64,000 nucleotides of DNA from Hippopus hippopus (taxonomy: Eukaryota; Mollusca; Bivalvia; Cardiida; Cardiidae), in assembly GCA_946811185.2 (NCBI GenBank), contig OX328105.1, positions 51,770,845 through 51,834,844 of the forward strand. Direction: 5' to 3'. The stretch's first letter is position 1. Each line of letters starts with the position of its first letter. Under the pieces are notes generated by a model, which was given only the letters and a program-made list of their open reading frames with translations, was not told the DNA's origin and did no database searches. The position numbers and the translations under genes were made by a program. Of the stretch, positions 14,289 to 22,800 are shown in pieces.

Positions 14289-15444
14289 AAAAGACGCTCT
14301 TGCAAAAAGAGTGTAATGCATCTCCGTGATGCATTAATATCATACAAGTCGTTACATGATTATTGATCTATGAATCCCATTTTGTTTAACAACCGACTGA
14401 ATCATAAGAGAATCATTTTTTGATACAATGAATAAAAAATTAGCCAGACTGGTTAGTTTCTTGGAGTTATTTGCTCTCATATTTTTTCTAAAGGTATAGA
14501 TATTTTTTATTTCTACACAGAGATATGGTCAGTAAATGTGTTCTCTCATTATCAAAAGCATTACATAGGAAAAGATAATGAAATTAATTACCATCTTCCT
14601 TTAGGGAACACATTTTGCACGTTCTTACGTTCTTTCACTACTTTATATACTTAACCAACGACTCATTTCTATTGGAAGATAATTGTTACAAAACCTAAAA
14701 TTTATAATAATAGACTGCAGAAGCTTATTTTCTAAATTATCATAGAATTTTTCAAATTTGTGTTCAAACTCGTACATTCGTACATTCTAAAATCAATACT
14801 TTTCTAAATATACATCAAATCCGAGTGCCAATTTTGTAAAAATTGAGATGTTAATAATATTAAATCCCAATAAAATATAACATTAAGCCTATTCGTTTTC
14901 ACAAGTGAAGTCTTGACACCTGTAAACTTTTCAATGGCAGTTAAATCGCCAAAACCCCATACTTCACAACTAGATCTATACAATAAAGTTGTATCAAAAA
15001 GCTTAAGTTGGCATTCAACAGATAGAATTATGTTACTTATTTTCATTTTTTTTTAATTTGAAAACTACTAAACATTGCTTTCTAACTTGTTGGATGACAT
15101 ACTTTTTTGCAGCCGCAAAAGACCTGCTCTTCCAAAAATAAAAAAAAAAACTCCACGTACGTGGTAGTTAAATTCTCGGTCGATTTCAATTGTACAGTGT
15201 ATATATTGTATCCTATTGTTAAAGCCATTTTTAATATGACCGCTGTAAATTGTTGTTTATAATATACTAGACCAGTGTGAAATTTTGTCATTTCGTAACA
15301 TTTTATCGATATATTTTCTAAGAAAGAAACTTGGTTAAAAAAGAAAAAGTAACAAAATTATTAGTATAGTTTTTTTTTTTTACAGATATAACTAGTCCTG
15401 GTGGTTGTGACTTTGGAATGTATGTCTGCATGGACGGGATTTGA
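1..15444 (+). CDS. Type I membrane receptor, transmembrane segment and cytoplasmic tail (5' part outside window)
   Basis: Ten exons join in one frame: 1-73, 330-357, 5793-5839, 7659-7680, 8697-8752, 10123-10147, 11732-11787, 13405-13435, 14102-14175 and 15386-15444, giving 156 residues and a TGA. Every junction has AG acceptor and GT donor bases and matching phase, which is strong support because six exons are under 50 nt. Residues 4-19 are hydrophobic (LAGVVGGIVLAFTCLY), followed by the stop-transfer run IRSK, so the rest should be cytoplasmic. Tyrosine motifs in order are Y48-EEI, Y65-GDL, Y103-MDM, Y130-AMA and Y150-VCM. YEEI/YGDL resembles an ITAM or Src-family SH2 site, and YxxM is the classic PI3K p85 site. 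The extracellular part is not in the window, so the family is unknown. Multi-EGF/Draper-like phagocytic receptors have tails of this style, but that is inference. Confidence 0.8.
370..1700. other. Intron sequence, nothing recognised
   Basis: Intron 2 of the receptor gene. AT-rich, with no long open frame or clear palindrome. A stretch near 600-690 (cattacttggtttttatcc) recurs at about 3115-3170, so a short segment was duplicated on either side of the 1707-3024 repeat. Confidence 0.5.
1707..3024 (+). repeat. Interspersed element with AGCTCACCTGAGC ends and internal tandem units
   Basis: Begins with AGCTCACCTGAGCGCGAAG and ends with GACTCAGGTGAGCGATCC followed by GGGCCATCATGGCCCTC, so the ends are short inverted repeats. 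Inside, a unit containing TAGTGGACCTCTACCAAG starts near 2013, 2179 and 2338, a period of about 160-166 bp. A second tandem set with the phrase TTGGGTCACCTGGG recurs between 2540 and 2890. This resembles a very abundant bivalve repeat; that match is from memory. Confidence 0.6.
3485..3778 (+). mobile_element. MITE family B, full copy
   Basis: Reference copy for family B. Ends are TATGAGCCATGCTCTGG and CCAGAGTGTGGCTCATA, an inverted pair. About 60 bases in lies a GC-rich hairpin, GCCTGCGCAGTCCGCGCAGG, flanked by arms reading CGGCTCGGGTCA and AACCCGAGCCG. The rest is AT-rich and contains GGATCCATAATTATG. There is no coding capacity, so mobilisation would be in trans (inference). Confidence 0.7.
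3797..4061 (+). mobile_element. MITE family C, full copy
   Basis: Reference copy for family C. Ends are ATGGCCTGCAACACGCG and CGCGTGTCGCAAGCCAT, and inverted similarity continues inward through the whole element. Two GC hairpins lie about 115 bp apart, each with the core GCCTGCGCAGTCCGCGCAGGC between CTCGGAT and ATCCGAG arms. Non-coding. Confidence 0.7.
4157..4350 (+). mobile_element. MITE family B, truncated
   Basis: Starts TTGAGCTTTGCTCTGTG and contains the damaged core CTGCGCAGTCTACGCAGGCTG. The right end is lost where a family A copy begins. Confidence 0.5.
4361..4586 (+). mobile_element. MITE family A (piggyBac-like ends), copy 1
   Basis: The centre is a palindrome, TTGTGGGAAAAGGAGAAAAT then GCTGGTAACCAGC, with a degenerate right arm. 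The right end reads GTGTGGTAAAGGATTAA. In the family, outer ends are CYCTTTACCA inverted, flanked by TTAA. Confidence 0.65.
4900..5115 (+). mobile_element. MITE family A, degraded and partly duplicated
   Basis: Two successive half-palindromes (TTGTGAGGAAAGGAGAAAA at 5000 and 5066) each lack a matching right arm, as if the central part was duplicated before decay. Confidence 0.4.
5210..5471 (+). mobile_element. MITE family C
   Basis: Both hairpins are intact and the second has arms GTTCCGGATTA and TGATCCGGAAC. The left ATGGC is damaged (GGGTTGCAACACGCG). Confidence 0.65.
5512..5646 (-). mobile_element. MITE family B fragment
   Basis: Reverse-oriented right-hand part, ending CAAAGCATGACTCAT. 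The GC hairpin is half deleted: only GGTCAGCCTGCG remains. Confidence 0.45.
5859..5947 (+). mobile_element. MITE family A, left third only
   Basis: CTTTACTAGACGACAAAATT through GCAGACGACAAACTG, followed by unrelated sequence. It starts 19 bases after the donor of receptor exon 3. Confidence 0.5.
6671..6752. repeat. Isolated long-arm hairpin
   Basis: GTACGGTGAGGTGGCAGGGG is followed after about 35 bases by CCCCTGCCACCTGACCGTAC: arms of 20+ bases with one mismatch. It does not match the other palindrome families here. Confidence 0.6.
6857..7082 (-). mobile_element. MITE family A
   Basis: Starts CCTTGACCACACGATCCCGA and ends AAATTTTGTCGTGTGTTTAA. The palindrome arms carry several substitutions (AAACATATGTTGGAAAAGG), so this is an older copy. 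Confidence 0.6.
7151..7416 (+). mobile_element. MITE family C, near-perfect ends
   Basis: ATGGCTTGCAACACGCGAAA at one end and TTTCGCGTGTTGCAAGCCAT at the other. Flanks read CAT and ATG outside, so the terminal palindrome extends by CATAT. Confidence 0.7.
7845..8090 (+). mobile_element. tRNA-derived SINE, family 1
   Basis: A degenerate tRNA-like head (B box GGTTCGAATACCC) is followed by the family body (GATTGATGATAGTCATTGCG and GTTTCGACTATGGTGATGTG). The A box is eroded. The tail is cut short by a family A copy. Confidence 0.55.
8098..9056. mobile_element. Cluster of three family A MITEs
   Basis: Copies at about 8098-8290 (-), 8329-8547 (+) and 8829-9056 (+). The third has the clean centre AGAAAATGCTGGTGACCAGC and arms matching over about 27 bases each. 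Receptor exon 8697-8752 lies between copies two and three. Confidence 0.6.
8579..8619. repeat. Family D hairpin, short form
   Basis: GCGGACGGCGTAGATC paired with GATCTACGCCGTCCGC around AAGATCTT. The AGACTGCACAGAACGTGCAGT middle of other family D copies is missing. Confidence 0.65.
9058..9301 (-). mobile_element. tRNA-derived SINE, family 1, diverged
   Basis: Reverse orientation: body phrases GTCGCAATGACTATCGTCAA and GAATCGAACCGGCAACC, then GACTGAGCTACAAAGCTC at the head. An old copy. Confidence 0.5.
9356..9580 (+). mobile_element. MITE family B, degraded
   Basis: Starts GAGTTATGCTCTATTAAAAG. The hairpin core is eroded to AAGCCTGGACAGGCGG. The internal phrase ACAAAATGGATCCATG is retained. 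Confidence 0.45.
9590..9817 (+). mobile_element. MITE family A
   Basis: The right end GTGTGGTAAAGAGTTTTAAA is recognisable. The left palindrome arm is partly replaced by a duplicated TTACCAGCATT segment. A further fragment of the family lies at 9930-10035. Confidence 0.5.
10430..10925 (-). repeat. Interspersed repeat containing a tRNA-like segment
   Basis: On the minus strand 10685-10600 reads GATAGCTCAGACGGTAGAGC, then GTAGGTTCGAATCCCA: good A and B boxes. The acceptor stem halves do not pair, so this is not a working tRNA gene. The flanking phrase TTCCTCGTGTTCTCTGCAT recurs at about 25120 and, degraded, near 62115, which marks a family. Confidence 0.55.
10928..11156 (+). mobile_element. 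MITE family A, strong palindrome
   Basis: GAAACATTGTGGGAAAAGAA and its complement are separated by GAAAATGCTGGTGACCAGC. The outer ends are decayed. Confidence 0.6.
11504..11545. repeat. Poly-G tract
   Basis: About 19 uninterrupted G followed by AGGGGGG and GGGGGAGGAGGG. It lies in the intron before receptor exon 11732-11787 and could form G-quadruplex structures (inference). Confidence 0.8.
11853..11920. repeat. Family D hairpin, full form
   Basis: GCGGATGGCATAGATCAAGA continues into CAGACTGCACAGAACGTGCA and back out to CCGTCCGC. About 30 bases per arm pair almost perfectly. Confidence 0.75.
12030..12225 (-). mobile_element. MITE family A, diverged
   Basis: Palindrome TTTTGGAAAAAAGAGAAAAT then CCTGCTAATCAGG. 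End motifs are present but mutated. Confidence 0.45.
12285..12551 (+). mobile_element. MITE family B, full copy
   Basis: TATGAGCCATGCTCTGTG start, core GCCTGCGTAGTCCGCGCAGGC with CCAGGTCA/TGACCTGG arms, and right end GCCAGAGCACGACACATA. Confidence 0.65.
12717..12783. repeat. Family D hairpin, diverged
   Basis: GCGGACAGTGGAGATCAAAG pairs imperfectly with CTTGAACTATACTTGCCG around GCACGTTATGCGC. Confidence 0.5.
12863..13104 (+). mobile_element. MITE family C, second hairpin half deleted
   Basis: ATGGCTTGCAACACGC left end and GTTTGTTGCAGGCCAT right end. The first hairpin is complete. The second retains only GACTGCGCAGGCTCATCCGA. Confidence 0.6.
13107..13345. repeat. AT-rich minisatellite, unit about 25-30 bp
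   Basis: Seven to nine degenerate units built on AACTTATCAAATnnTACC (for example ACAATTTATCAAATATTATC and ACAACTTATCAAATAACCC). It starts directly after the family C copy and ends 60 bases before receptor exon 13405-13435. Confidence 0.65.
14230..14286. repeat. Compound (GT)n(GA)n microsatellite
   Basis: About 10 GT followed by about 17 GA repeats in the last receptor intron. Confidence 0.85.
14800..15046 (-). mobile_element. Non-LTR retrotransposon remnant (C-terminal part of reverse transcriptase region)
   Basis: The minus-strand translation contains QLKLFDTTLLYRSSCEVWGF then DLTAIEKF. This matches the LFDxxVxPILLYGCEVWG and IEKxH landmarks after the palm domain of LINE reverse transcriptases. 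No YxDD box or endonuclease is present, so it is a dead fragment in the last intron of the receptor. Confidence 0.6.
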
Positions 15445-15502
15445 AGTTTGAGATGTAAAAATTGGCAAAATGTGCGGTGTCAAATTATCAAAACTTACCG
15501 TG

Positions 15503-15508
15503 AATAAA
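15503..15508 (+). terminator. Poly(A) signal of the receptor gene
   Basis: AATAAA 59 bases after the TGA, which supports the terminal exon. Confidence 0.6.
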
Positions 15509-15629
15509 GAGTTTTATTTTTCATGAATTCAGATGTAAATACAACAGTTGCAGGATTTGACTTTCTTTGCATATAACTATCTTTATTATTATAGTTTTCT
15601 ATTAGCTGTGGTAGGAGCATTACTATTAT

Positions 15630-15896
15630 TTGGGCCATGCTCTGTGAAAAGGGGGCTTACTGCATTTGCAATAAAGTATCGAATCAGGTCAGCCTTCGCA
15701 GTCCGCAATGGCTGACCTGAGCCAATACCTTTTGCTACTGGTCAGCTTTCTGCATGTCGAAGGACCAGTTTGCCTCATGATTCAGTCGTTTGTTTGACAA
15801 AATGTATTTTATGGATACATCATCTTTATGATGACTTTCTAGGCATCATGCATTCCGGAGATGCATCAAGCCCCCTTTTGCCAGAGCGTGGCTCAT
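15630..15896 (+). mobile_element. MITE family B
   Basis: TGGGCCATGCTCTGTG to CCAGAGCGTGGCTCAT. The hairpin core is mutated to GCCTTCGCAGTCCGCAATGGC. Confidence 0.65.
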
Positions 15897-15930
15897 TTCT
15901 ATATGAGCGGTGCTCGGGCAAAATTACAAA

Positions 15931-16160
15931 AACTCTTTACCAGACGACAAAATATTAGACTGGTCCAAATTGAAAGCATTTGTAGTCGGCAAGTAAAATG
16001 ATATTCAAATGATGGAATTTGTATTAGAAAGGATAGAAAACATTGTGGGAAAAAAAGGAGAAATTTTGGGTACCCGCATTTTCCCCTTTTTCCCACAATG
16101 TTTTCAAATGTCTTTTACCTCAGGGTCGTTTAAATTCTGGATTGTGTGTAAAGGGTTAAT
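15931..16160 (+). mobile_element. MITE family A
   Basis: CTCTTTACCAGACGACAAAA at the left and GTGTGTAAAGGGTTAA at the right. The centre has the substituted loop TTTTGGGTACCCGC. Confidence 0.65.
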
Positions 16161-16392
16161 TCATCTCAGAGATGGATTGTACTAAGCAAGTCATTACATA
16201 AAATCCATACAGTCCATTTAGTCTGACAACTGACTGAATCATAAGGAAGAATGGTCCTCAGACCTACAGAAAATTGACCAAAAGCCGAAAGTTTTGAGCC
16301 AGTTAAGCCTACGCGGACTGCACAGGATTACATTGGTCGATGATTTCTTTTTTTTATGAATTAAATCCCCTTTTCACAGAGCATGACTCATC
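16160..16392 (-). mobile_element. MITE family B, reverse
   Basis: Abuts the preceding family A copy. It contains ACGCGGACTGCACAGG and ends CACAGAGCATGACTCAT. Confidence 0.55.
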
Positions 16393-16783
16393 ATATAATA
16401 CCAAAAAAAGTTTCTAATAGTCTGCTTACAGTGATCTTTTTCTGTAAACCACCGAGACCGTAGGTCATCTTTTGTATGCTCCATCTGTTTATCGATTTGC
16501 CTATTTGACTTTCTGTTTTACTTTTGTCTGTTTAGTTGTCTTAATAAATTGGTTTCTTTGAAATAACTTCAATGTTTACTAATTGTAAAATATTCTTGAA
16601 GCACACACAATAAGCAAACTCTATTTTGGTCTTTTTTCTTAAGTGAAAAGTCCATTTGATTATTTCAGCACTGTGAGATCTGGTTTCTTTTTATCACATA
16701 GCCTCCCTTCTTTCAATATAATAAATCTATACCCATTACACATTTTTTACCTTACACACGTTTGAGATCAAGGTCTGTAGGCC
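16393..16783. other. Intergenic, nothing recognised
   Basis: AT-rich sequence with no long open frame or palindrome. Confidence 0.4.
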
Positions 16784-16962
16784 CTATTCACCAACCATTC
16801 TTTGGAACATTCTTAGTCTTATTTTCAAGAATTTTCTAAATTTGAAAGTAACACAAGTTTTGATTGGCTAAACCATTTGGTTTAGTCAATCAGAACTTGT
16901 GTTACTTCTAAATCTATACTAAGACAAAGAAAATTCATACGAATCTTTGCTGAATATGGTCC
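16784..16962. repeat. Family E palindrome
   Basis: Starts TATTCACCAACCATTCTTTG. The centre is AACCATTTGGTT within TTGGCTAAACC and GGTTTAGTCAA. The right terminus has decayed to TTTGCTGAATATGG. Its left half recurs near 17567-17697. Confidence 0.6.
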
Positions 16963-17697
16963 AAGATTTGTGACGCCATAGGAGCGTTATGTGACGTCAT
17001 TTGTAACAGCTTTACATGCCCGTACTCCCATAATACGTCAAACACAAATATTCAATTCAATTGTTAAACTGGAGATCAAGGTAAAGCAAAGATTTGTCCG
17101 CTTCTGTGGAACCCTGTCTCTGCAAAGTACACATCTGTAAGGGCAGTGTGACAGTCCCATTCATGAATTTGTAGGTCTTACTTATAGATCTTACCATTAT
17201 ACGCATACTTCCTGAGATACAGTTATGTGATAAAAGAATTTGACTTTCGTCAGCTTTAAAGATAAATTATATTACACTCGTCAAGGTAAAATGTTATTAA
17301 GTTCACCAAATGCTCGCTCTATAACATTTTTATAAACTCATTTAGTAGAATTCTATCTTAAACACCAACTCATGTCAGATCCTATAGATCTGATATTTTG
17401 TTAGTTGTTGTATCCAAAATGGCCTTGACTTGCCCTTAATGAATCTATTCCAGTGACTAAAATGATTAATTGAGGATATTTTTATTTTTTGTCGACAATG
17501 TCGATCAAGATCTACTGTATGAACAGTAAAGACTCATGGCACTAAGACTGATAGCCGTTCCCTTCGTCCGTTTTCACCAACCATTCTTGATTTTATTCTT
17601 GGTCTTATATTTAAGAATTCTCTGAATTTGAAAGTATCACAAATTATCTTTACAAAACTACCTAATGGTTTACCAAATCAGAACTTGTGTTCGTTTC

Positions 17698-17907
17698 TTA
17701 AGGATAGGGCACCCTAATGCGGATTCCTGTCACATCGCCTTTCATCGGCGAAAAACATACGGATTCGGCTAAGACTCGGGTAATCCGTAATCGATCGGCC
17801 GATAGATGCTGGTTCCCCGCATCGATTACGGATTACCCGAGTCTTAGCCGAATCCGTACGATGAAAGGCGATATTACACGAATCCCATTAGGGTGCCCTG
17901 TCCTTAA
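17698..17907. mobile_element. Foldback MITE flanked by TTAA
   Basis: TTAAGGATAGGGCACCCTAA at the left and TTAGGGTGCCCTGTCCTTAA at the right. The inner arms GGATTCGGCTAAGACTCGGG and ATCGATTACGGATTACCCGA pair across a spacer of about 25 bases. Terminal TTAA fits a piggyBac-type target duplication (inference). Confidence 0.65.
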
Positions 17908-18715
17908 AGGTGGGTATTTAGACTTTTCACATCTCACCAAATTAGAAAATATATATATCGCTGAAATTTATATGAAAAAACAATACAAATCATCAATAAT
18001 TAAGAATCATTAGATTACAAAAAAAAATTTTTTTGATGGTGTTCCCTTAAAAGGCTACGTAGCCTCTTAAGGTATTTTTAGATTTCGCGCCAGAAATCAA
18101 AAAAGCATTTTGGGAATGTCAAGTGACTGGCACGTGACTAATGACGCTTTAATTCCATAACATAACAAACATGTAATTATTTTCAATAATGTCTTCTTTG
18201 GACGCTATGTTTGAAGCTTCGTCTGTGTTTTTCCGGTATGTAAATGAGCGAGTTGCTCATGTAAAAATAGACCGTGTTTCCCGTCGGTGTCGACCTGGGC
18301 CGTAGTAAATCTCTAATTTCTCTTGTTGTCGGATGGTTTTCGACTACTGGGGTTTTATGAATGAAAATTAAAAGGCTTTGGGAGTATAAGGATGATTTTT
18401 TTTTGTATTTTTGTAAAATTTTCGTCCCAAAATCTGAAGGGCCACCTTTAAGGCTAGAATAAGAGTAAGAATAGAATTGAGAAAGGTTGGTTATTAATCG
18501 GACCCAGGAAGCAGTCATCGAGAGCGATCGGTCTGAAATAAATAGGTTTAAACTAGTCAAACATATATAAGTAATGTAAAAGCTCGAATAGATCTTTTTA
18601 TAAAGAATTAGTTGTACAAAGCTGGATGATCGATGCTTCAAGCAAAAATAACTGACATCACTTCAAAAAAAGACATTGGAATGGTATGAATTGCTGTCCT
18701 GGTTGGCTGAAAATA
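17908..18715. other. Intergenic, no supported gene
   Basis: Contains a 152-codon minus-strand open frame (18183-18641) of low-complexity composition with no recognisable domain, judged fortuitous. A perfect AGGCTACGTAGCCT palindrome sits near 18051. Confidence 0.45.
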
Positions 18716-18890
18716 TATGAGCTATCCTCTTAGAAAAGGCAATCTAATGCATCTGCACAAAGCATCGCCCCATGTCAGCCTGCGCAGTTTGCGTAGGCTG
18801 ACATGGGTCGAAACATTAAACTTTCTGCATGCCTAAAGATAATTCTACCTCTTGATTCGGTCAGCTGTTAGGGCGGCTCATTTTTTTCAC
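18716..18890 (+). mobile_element. MITE family B, 3'-truncated
   Basis: TATGAGCTATCCTCTTAGAA start and core GCCTGCGCAGTTTGCGTAGGC. The right half is missing. Confidence 0.55.
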
Positions 18891-18929
18891 TACATTATAT
18901 CCTCTTTTAAAACAACCCAGTGCTTTAAA

Positions 18930-19610
18930 TCTTAACCACATGAAAAAATTGGGGCTTTTCCAAACCTAAAGCATTTACTGACAACAAATGAAATGTGGCT
19001 GAAATAGCGACATTTGTCTCTTGAAGTGTAGAAAATATCGTGGAAACGGGAGAAAATGGTTACCAGCATTTTCTCCTTTTCGTGTAGTAAGAGTAAGCGA
19101 TCGTGAAGAGGAAATCTTTTTGGGGAAAAAAACCACGGGAAATGAAGTCCTTTTCAAACATTGTGGGAAAAAGGAGAATATGCTAGGCGCCAGCGTTTTC
19201 TTCTTTTCCTTCAGTATTTTTTACCATGTCAAAGACAAATATCATCATTTTAACCACGTTGTAATTTTGTCGTCTGCAAATGCTTTCAAGTTGGACAAGT
19301 CTAAAATTTTGTCGTCTGGTTTAAGAATCAACAGTCTAAGATAGATCTTGAATCATACAAATACACGAACAATTTCAATTCAACCCTTTACCAAACAATC
19401 CCGAGTTTTCAGGTACCTGGAGAAAGAAGACTTTTGAAAACATTGTGGGTAAAGGAGAAAATGCTGTTACCAGCATTTTCTACTTTTCCCACAATGTTTT
19501 CTATCATTTCAATAACAGAAATCTTCCTTTAAGCTACATCCAACTTGTGGTCTGTAAATGCTTTCAATTTAGACAAGTTTAGAGTTTTTGTCGTCTGGTT
19601 AAGAGTTGAA
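18930..19610. mobile_element. Cluster of three family A MITEs
   Basis: Copies at about 18930-19085 (+, truncated), 19120-19328 (-) and 19382-19610 (-). The third has arms ACATTGTGGGTAAAGGAGAA and a matching right arm with TACTTTTCCCACAATGT. Confidence 0.55.
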
Positions 19611-20147
19611 AGTTTGGGAGATTGATGTTTCCTACAAAAATAGCTACTTTTGACGTTGAACCTTTGAATACTAACAGAATAACGACAAAGCCGTGTTGAT
19701 AGGCTTGGAAAAACATATCGAGTTGTATGGATCAGAGATCAGACTATACATTCTGAGTGGTTTTATCTTGATCTGTCCATGAAGTGAAAGTTGGAACATT
19801 TACAGCTGAGAAGTTTGAGTGATTGATGTTGCCCACAAAAATAGATAACCTGTCACGTTCAAATCTAAAATGTCCCACAAAACTCACGATAAGAACTTGT
19901 TCAAATGACGGTTTGAAGCCTAAAGTCCTTTTTGATTGTAAAAAAGGAAGAGAAAGAGAGAGAGGGGAAAAAGAGATAGACAGACTGACAGACAGAAAGA
20001 CAGACAACGTACTGATAGGATGGACCTGTAAACCACTACCCGCAAAAAGGTGAAAATATCCACTTCGAAAAAAAGTTTATCCTATCGTCCGTAACCTGTG
20101 ATCTGTTATAGCCTAATCTCAGTCGCACTAAACAGAGCAATATATTT

Positions 20148-20213
20148 GAGTCATGCTCTGTGAAAAGGGGGCTTGATGCAGATGCAAAAACTATTGATCC
20201 AGGTCAGTCTGCG
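20148..20213 (+). mobile_element. MITE family B, left fragment
   Basis: TTGAGTCATGCTCTGTGAAA through GATCCAGGTCAGTCTGCGCG, then unrelated sequence: broken inside the hairpin. Confidence 0.5.
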
Positions 20214-20485
20214 CGTAAAACTAACTGGCGTGATCACGAAATGCTTAAATTGGAAACGTACAGAAAGTTTCCTTCGCGTATGGTCAACGATGTTTCAAAG
20301 ACTTATTTAATCATATGACGGTGGACGTTACACCTGTCTATATGCGTTTGCACCGGTTCTTTTACTAGCTTTTCAAGCGACTGGCGGCTTTTTTCCAAAG
20401 AAACAGAGTCGAAATAATTTTCACTTGTGGAACGTGCATGTATTTCCCCTTTTTCCCTCAATGTTTTCAAACTTCTCCCTTTCGC

Positions 20486-20750
20486 CCCGCCCGGGTGGCT
20501 CAGTGGTGAGCGTGTCGGACTCATGACCTGGTGATTGTGAGTTCGATACCCGGTTGAGGCGAACTTTCTTTTCGGCGTATTTTCGCCTCTCACCTCTGCT
20601 GAAGCATGTGAGAAAAGTAGTCGGTGGCTTTGGAAAGAAAGTTGTATTAGTACTGGTGTGAGAAAGCCAGGAAACACATGTGCGTCACCGACCGCCATGA
20701 TATGACCTTAGCTGTTGAAGTGGCGTTAAACCCAAATACAACCAACCAAA
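20486..20750 (+). mobile_element. tRNA-derived SINE, family 2
   Basis: The head CCCGGGTGGCTCAGTGGTGA carries an A box and GTGAGTTCGATACCCGG a B box. The body contains TGTGAGAAAAGTAGTCGGTGG and the tail ends GGCGTTAAACCCAAATACAA then CCAACCAAA. This is the best-preserved SINE of the window. Confidence 0.75.
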
Positions 20751-20804
20751 TTCTCCCTTCCACGGGTTGTTTAGAGAAGCCCGGAATTGTGAGATAAGTA
20801 GATA

Positions 20805-21033
20805 AATCTTTACTATACGACAAAATGATTTAGACTTGTCCGAATTGAATGTATTTGCAGACGACAAATTGAATTTGGCTCATAAATTCGTCTTTGATAG
20901 GATAGAAAACATTGTGGGAAAAGGAGAAAATGCTGGAAACCAGCATTTTCTCCTTTTCCCACAATGTTTTCCAAAGCCTTCTTTCTCAGGGTCGTTAAAA
21001 CTCGGGATTGTGTGATAAAGGGTTAAACGTCAC
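20805..21033 (+). mobile_element. MITE family A, near-perfect palindrome
   Basis: The arms ACATTGTGGGAAAAGGAGAA plus AATGCTGG pair without mismatch across AAAC. The right end is GTGTGATAAAGGGTTAA. Confidence 0.7.
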
Positions 21034-21041
21034 AATGTTCG

Positions 21042-21250
21042 GTAGTAAGAGAGGAATGAATCCAGCTGCGAAGACATATTAATCCTCGGAAAGCATTTCG
21101 AACGCACAACTAGCCTAGATAACTAGCCATGTGACAATCATGTCGCAATAACTATCATCTATCCTCGAAAAGAATTTGGCCGAAATGGGGAATTGAACCA
21201 GTGACCCCTAGGTTTTAAGCCCTATACGTTACAGAATAAGCTGGCGGGCC
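21042..21250 (-). mobile_element. tRNA-derived SINE, family 1, fragment
   Basis: GTCGCAATAACTATCATCTA, then GGGAATTGAACCAGTGACCC with loss of the A-box end. Confidence 0.45.
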
Positions 21251-21472
21251 CAGCTGATGAGAGGATTCAATCGTGCCACAAAACATTTTATCAATCTTCA
21301 GAAAGAATTTCGAACGAGAAAACTCTCATTTACTAGCCCGCTGACTCTGTGCTGGGCAAATGCCGGAAATAGACTTCGGTAAATTATCTAATGTATTCGA
21401 CTGCCAAAAATAAATTTCCCTTTGTTATTTTTCTCTTTTTAATGTAAAGTATAAGGAAGAAAATATATGATT

Positions 21473-22437
21473 TAACTCTTTACCAGACGACAAAATTTCA
21501 GCCTTGTCCAAATTGAAAGCATTTGCAGACGACAAATTAAATGCGGTTCAAATGATTGAACTTGTTTTTGGAAGGGGTAGATAACATCATGAGGAAAAAG
21601 AGAAAATGCCGGTTACCAGCATTTTCTCCTTTTCCCACAAAGTTTTCAAGAATGATTTTTTTTTTCTAATGGTTGTACTAAAACACGGGAATATTTGGTA
21701 AAGTATTAACTCATGATCGAAACTAAATGCCAACCACAACTATCCTTGTAAAATAATGAAAAATCATTTTAGAGTAGTGCTTAATAGAAATGTATACCTG
21801 TGAAAAGATTGTGGCAAAAGTGGGGGAGAATGTTCGGTGTGAGGATTTTTCCTTTTTGCCGCAATCTTCTCGTGAGCTGTCGTCTGCAAAAGGTGAGGAC
21901 GTGTGCTGGAGGACAAGGTGTTGATTTATAATATGATGTCTATATAAATTACAGCGCTCGTGATTCACAATTTTCTTTAAACCTTTAACTAAACAGCCCC
22001 GGGTTTTGACGACTTTGAGGTATAGGGATTTTCTTTTTGAAAACATTGTGGGAAAAGAAGAAAATACTGGTAACCAGCATTTTCTTCTTTTCCCACAATG
22101 TTTTCTGTCATTTCAAAGACGAATTCCATTAATTGAGCCGTAATTATATTGTCGTCTGCAAATACTTTCATCTTGGACAAGTCCACATTTCTCTCATGTG
22201 GTAAAGAGTTAACCTTTTTACCGAACAGTTCCGTGTCTTAACGACCATTAGGTCGAAGGCTTTTTAAAGCATTGTAGGAAAAGAAGAAAATGCTGGTAAT
22301 CAGCATTTTCTTCTTTTCACACAATGTTTTCAGCTTTTAAAGGACAGATCGCACCATTTGAGACACGTAAAATTTGTCGTCTGCGAAGTGCTATCAATTT
22401 GAACAAGTCTAAAATTTTGTCGTCTGGCGAAGGGTTT
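21473..22437. mobile_element. Three family A MITEs, two sharing one TTAA
   Basis: Copies at 21473-21711 (+), 21977-22213 (-) and 22209-22437 (-). The last two meet as GGTAAAGAGTTAACCTTTTT, so one TTAA serves as the right flank of one and the left flank of the next. Confidence 0.65.
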
Positions 22438-22734
22438 ACCAGAAGGAAATTCGTGATATAAAGACTCTTATGGTACCAGGAACATCTTTACGGACAAAGT
22501 CTGATCTTTGATCTACATCGCCCAATAACTTTGTTTCTTGTTTGTTTTATATGGTGTTTAATGCCGTTTTCGACATTATTACAGTTCAGTCGGGGATATC
22601 ACTGCACATTTCCATGATTTCCCGGAATTTCACCCCTGAGATGCATAAAAACCTGTTTTGCCATCTCCATCCTGAGCGCTACTATTTTCAATTTTGTTTT
22701 GGCCAGAATAATTAGGTATCAAAGTACTAGTTGC

Positions 22735-22800
22735 TGACAGTATAGATTTAAGATCAGACTGTACAATCTGTGCGCTTTGATCTTGATCTACACTGTCCGC
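22735..22800. repeat. Family D hairpin
   Basis: GACAGTATAGATTTAAGATC pairs with GATCTTGATCTACACTGTCC around CTGTACAATCTGTGCG; moderately diverged. Confidence 0.55.

Noticed and set aside
18183..18641. 152-codon open frame on the minus strand
   Set aside because: No domain, biased serine/tyrosine-rich composition, and no splice partners or conserved neighbour; probably chance in AT-rich DNA.
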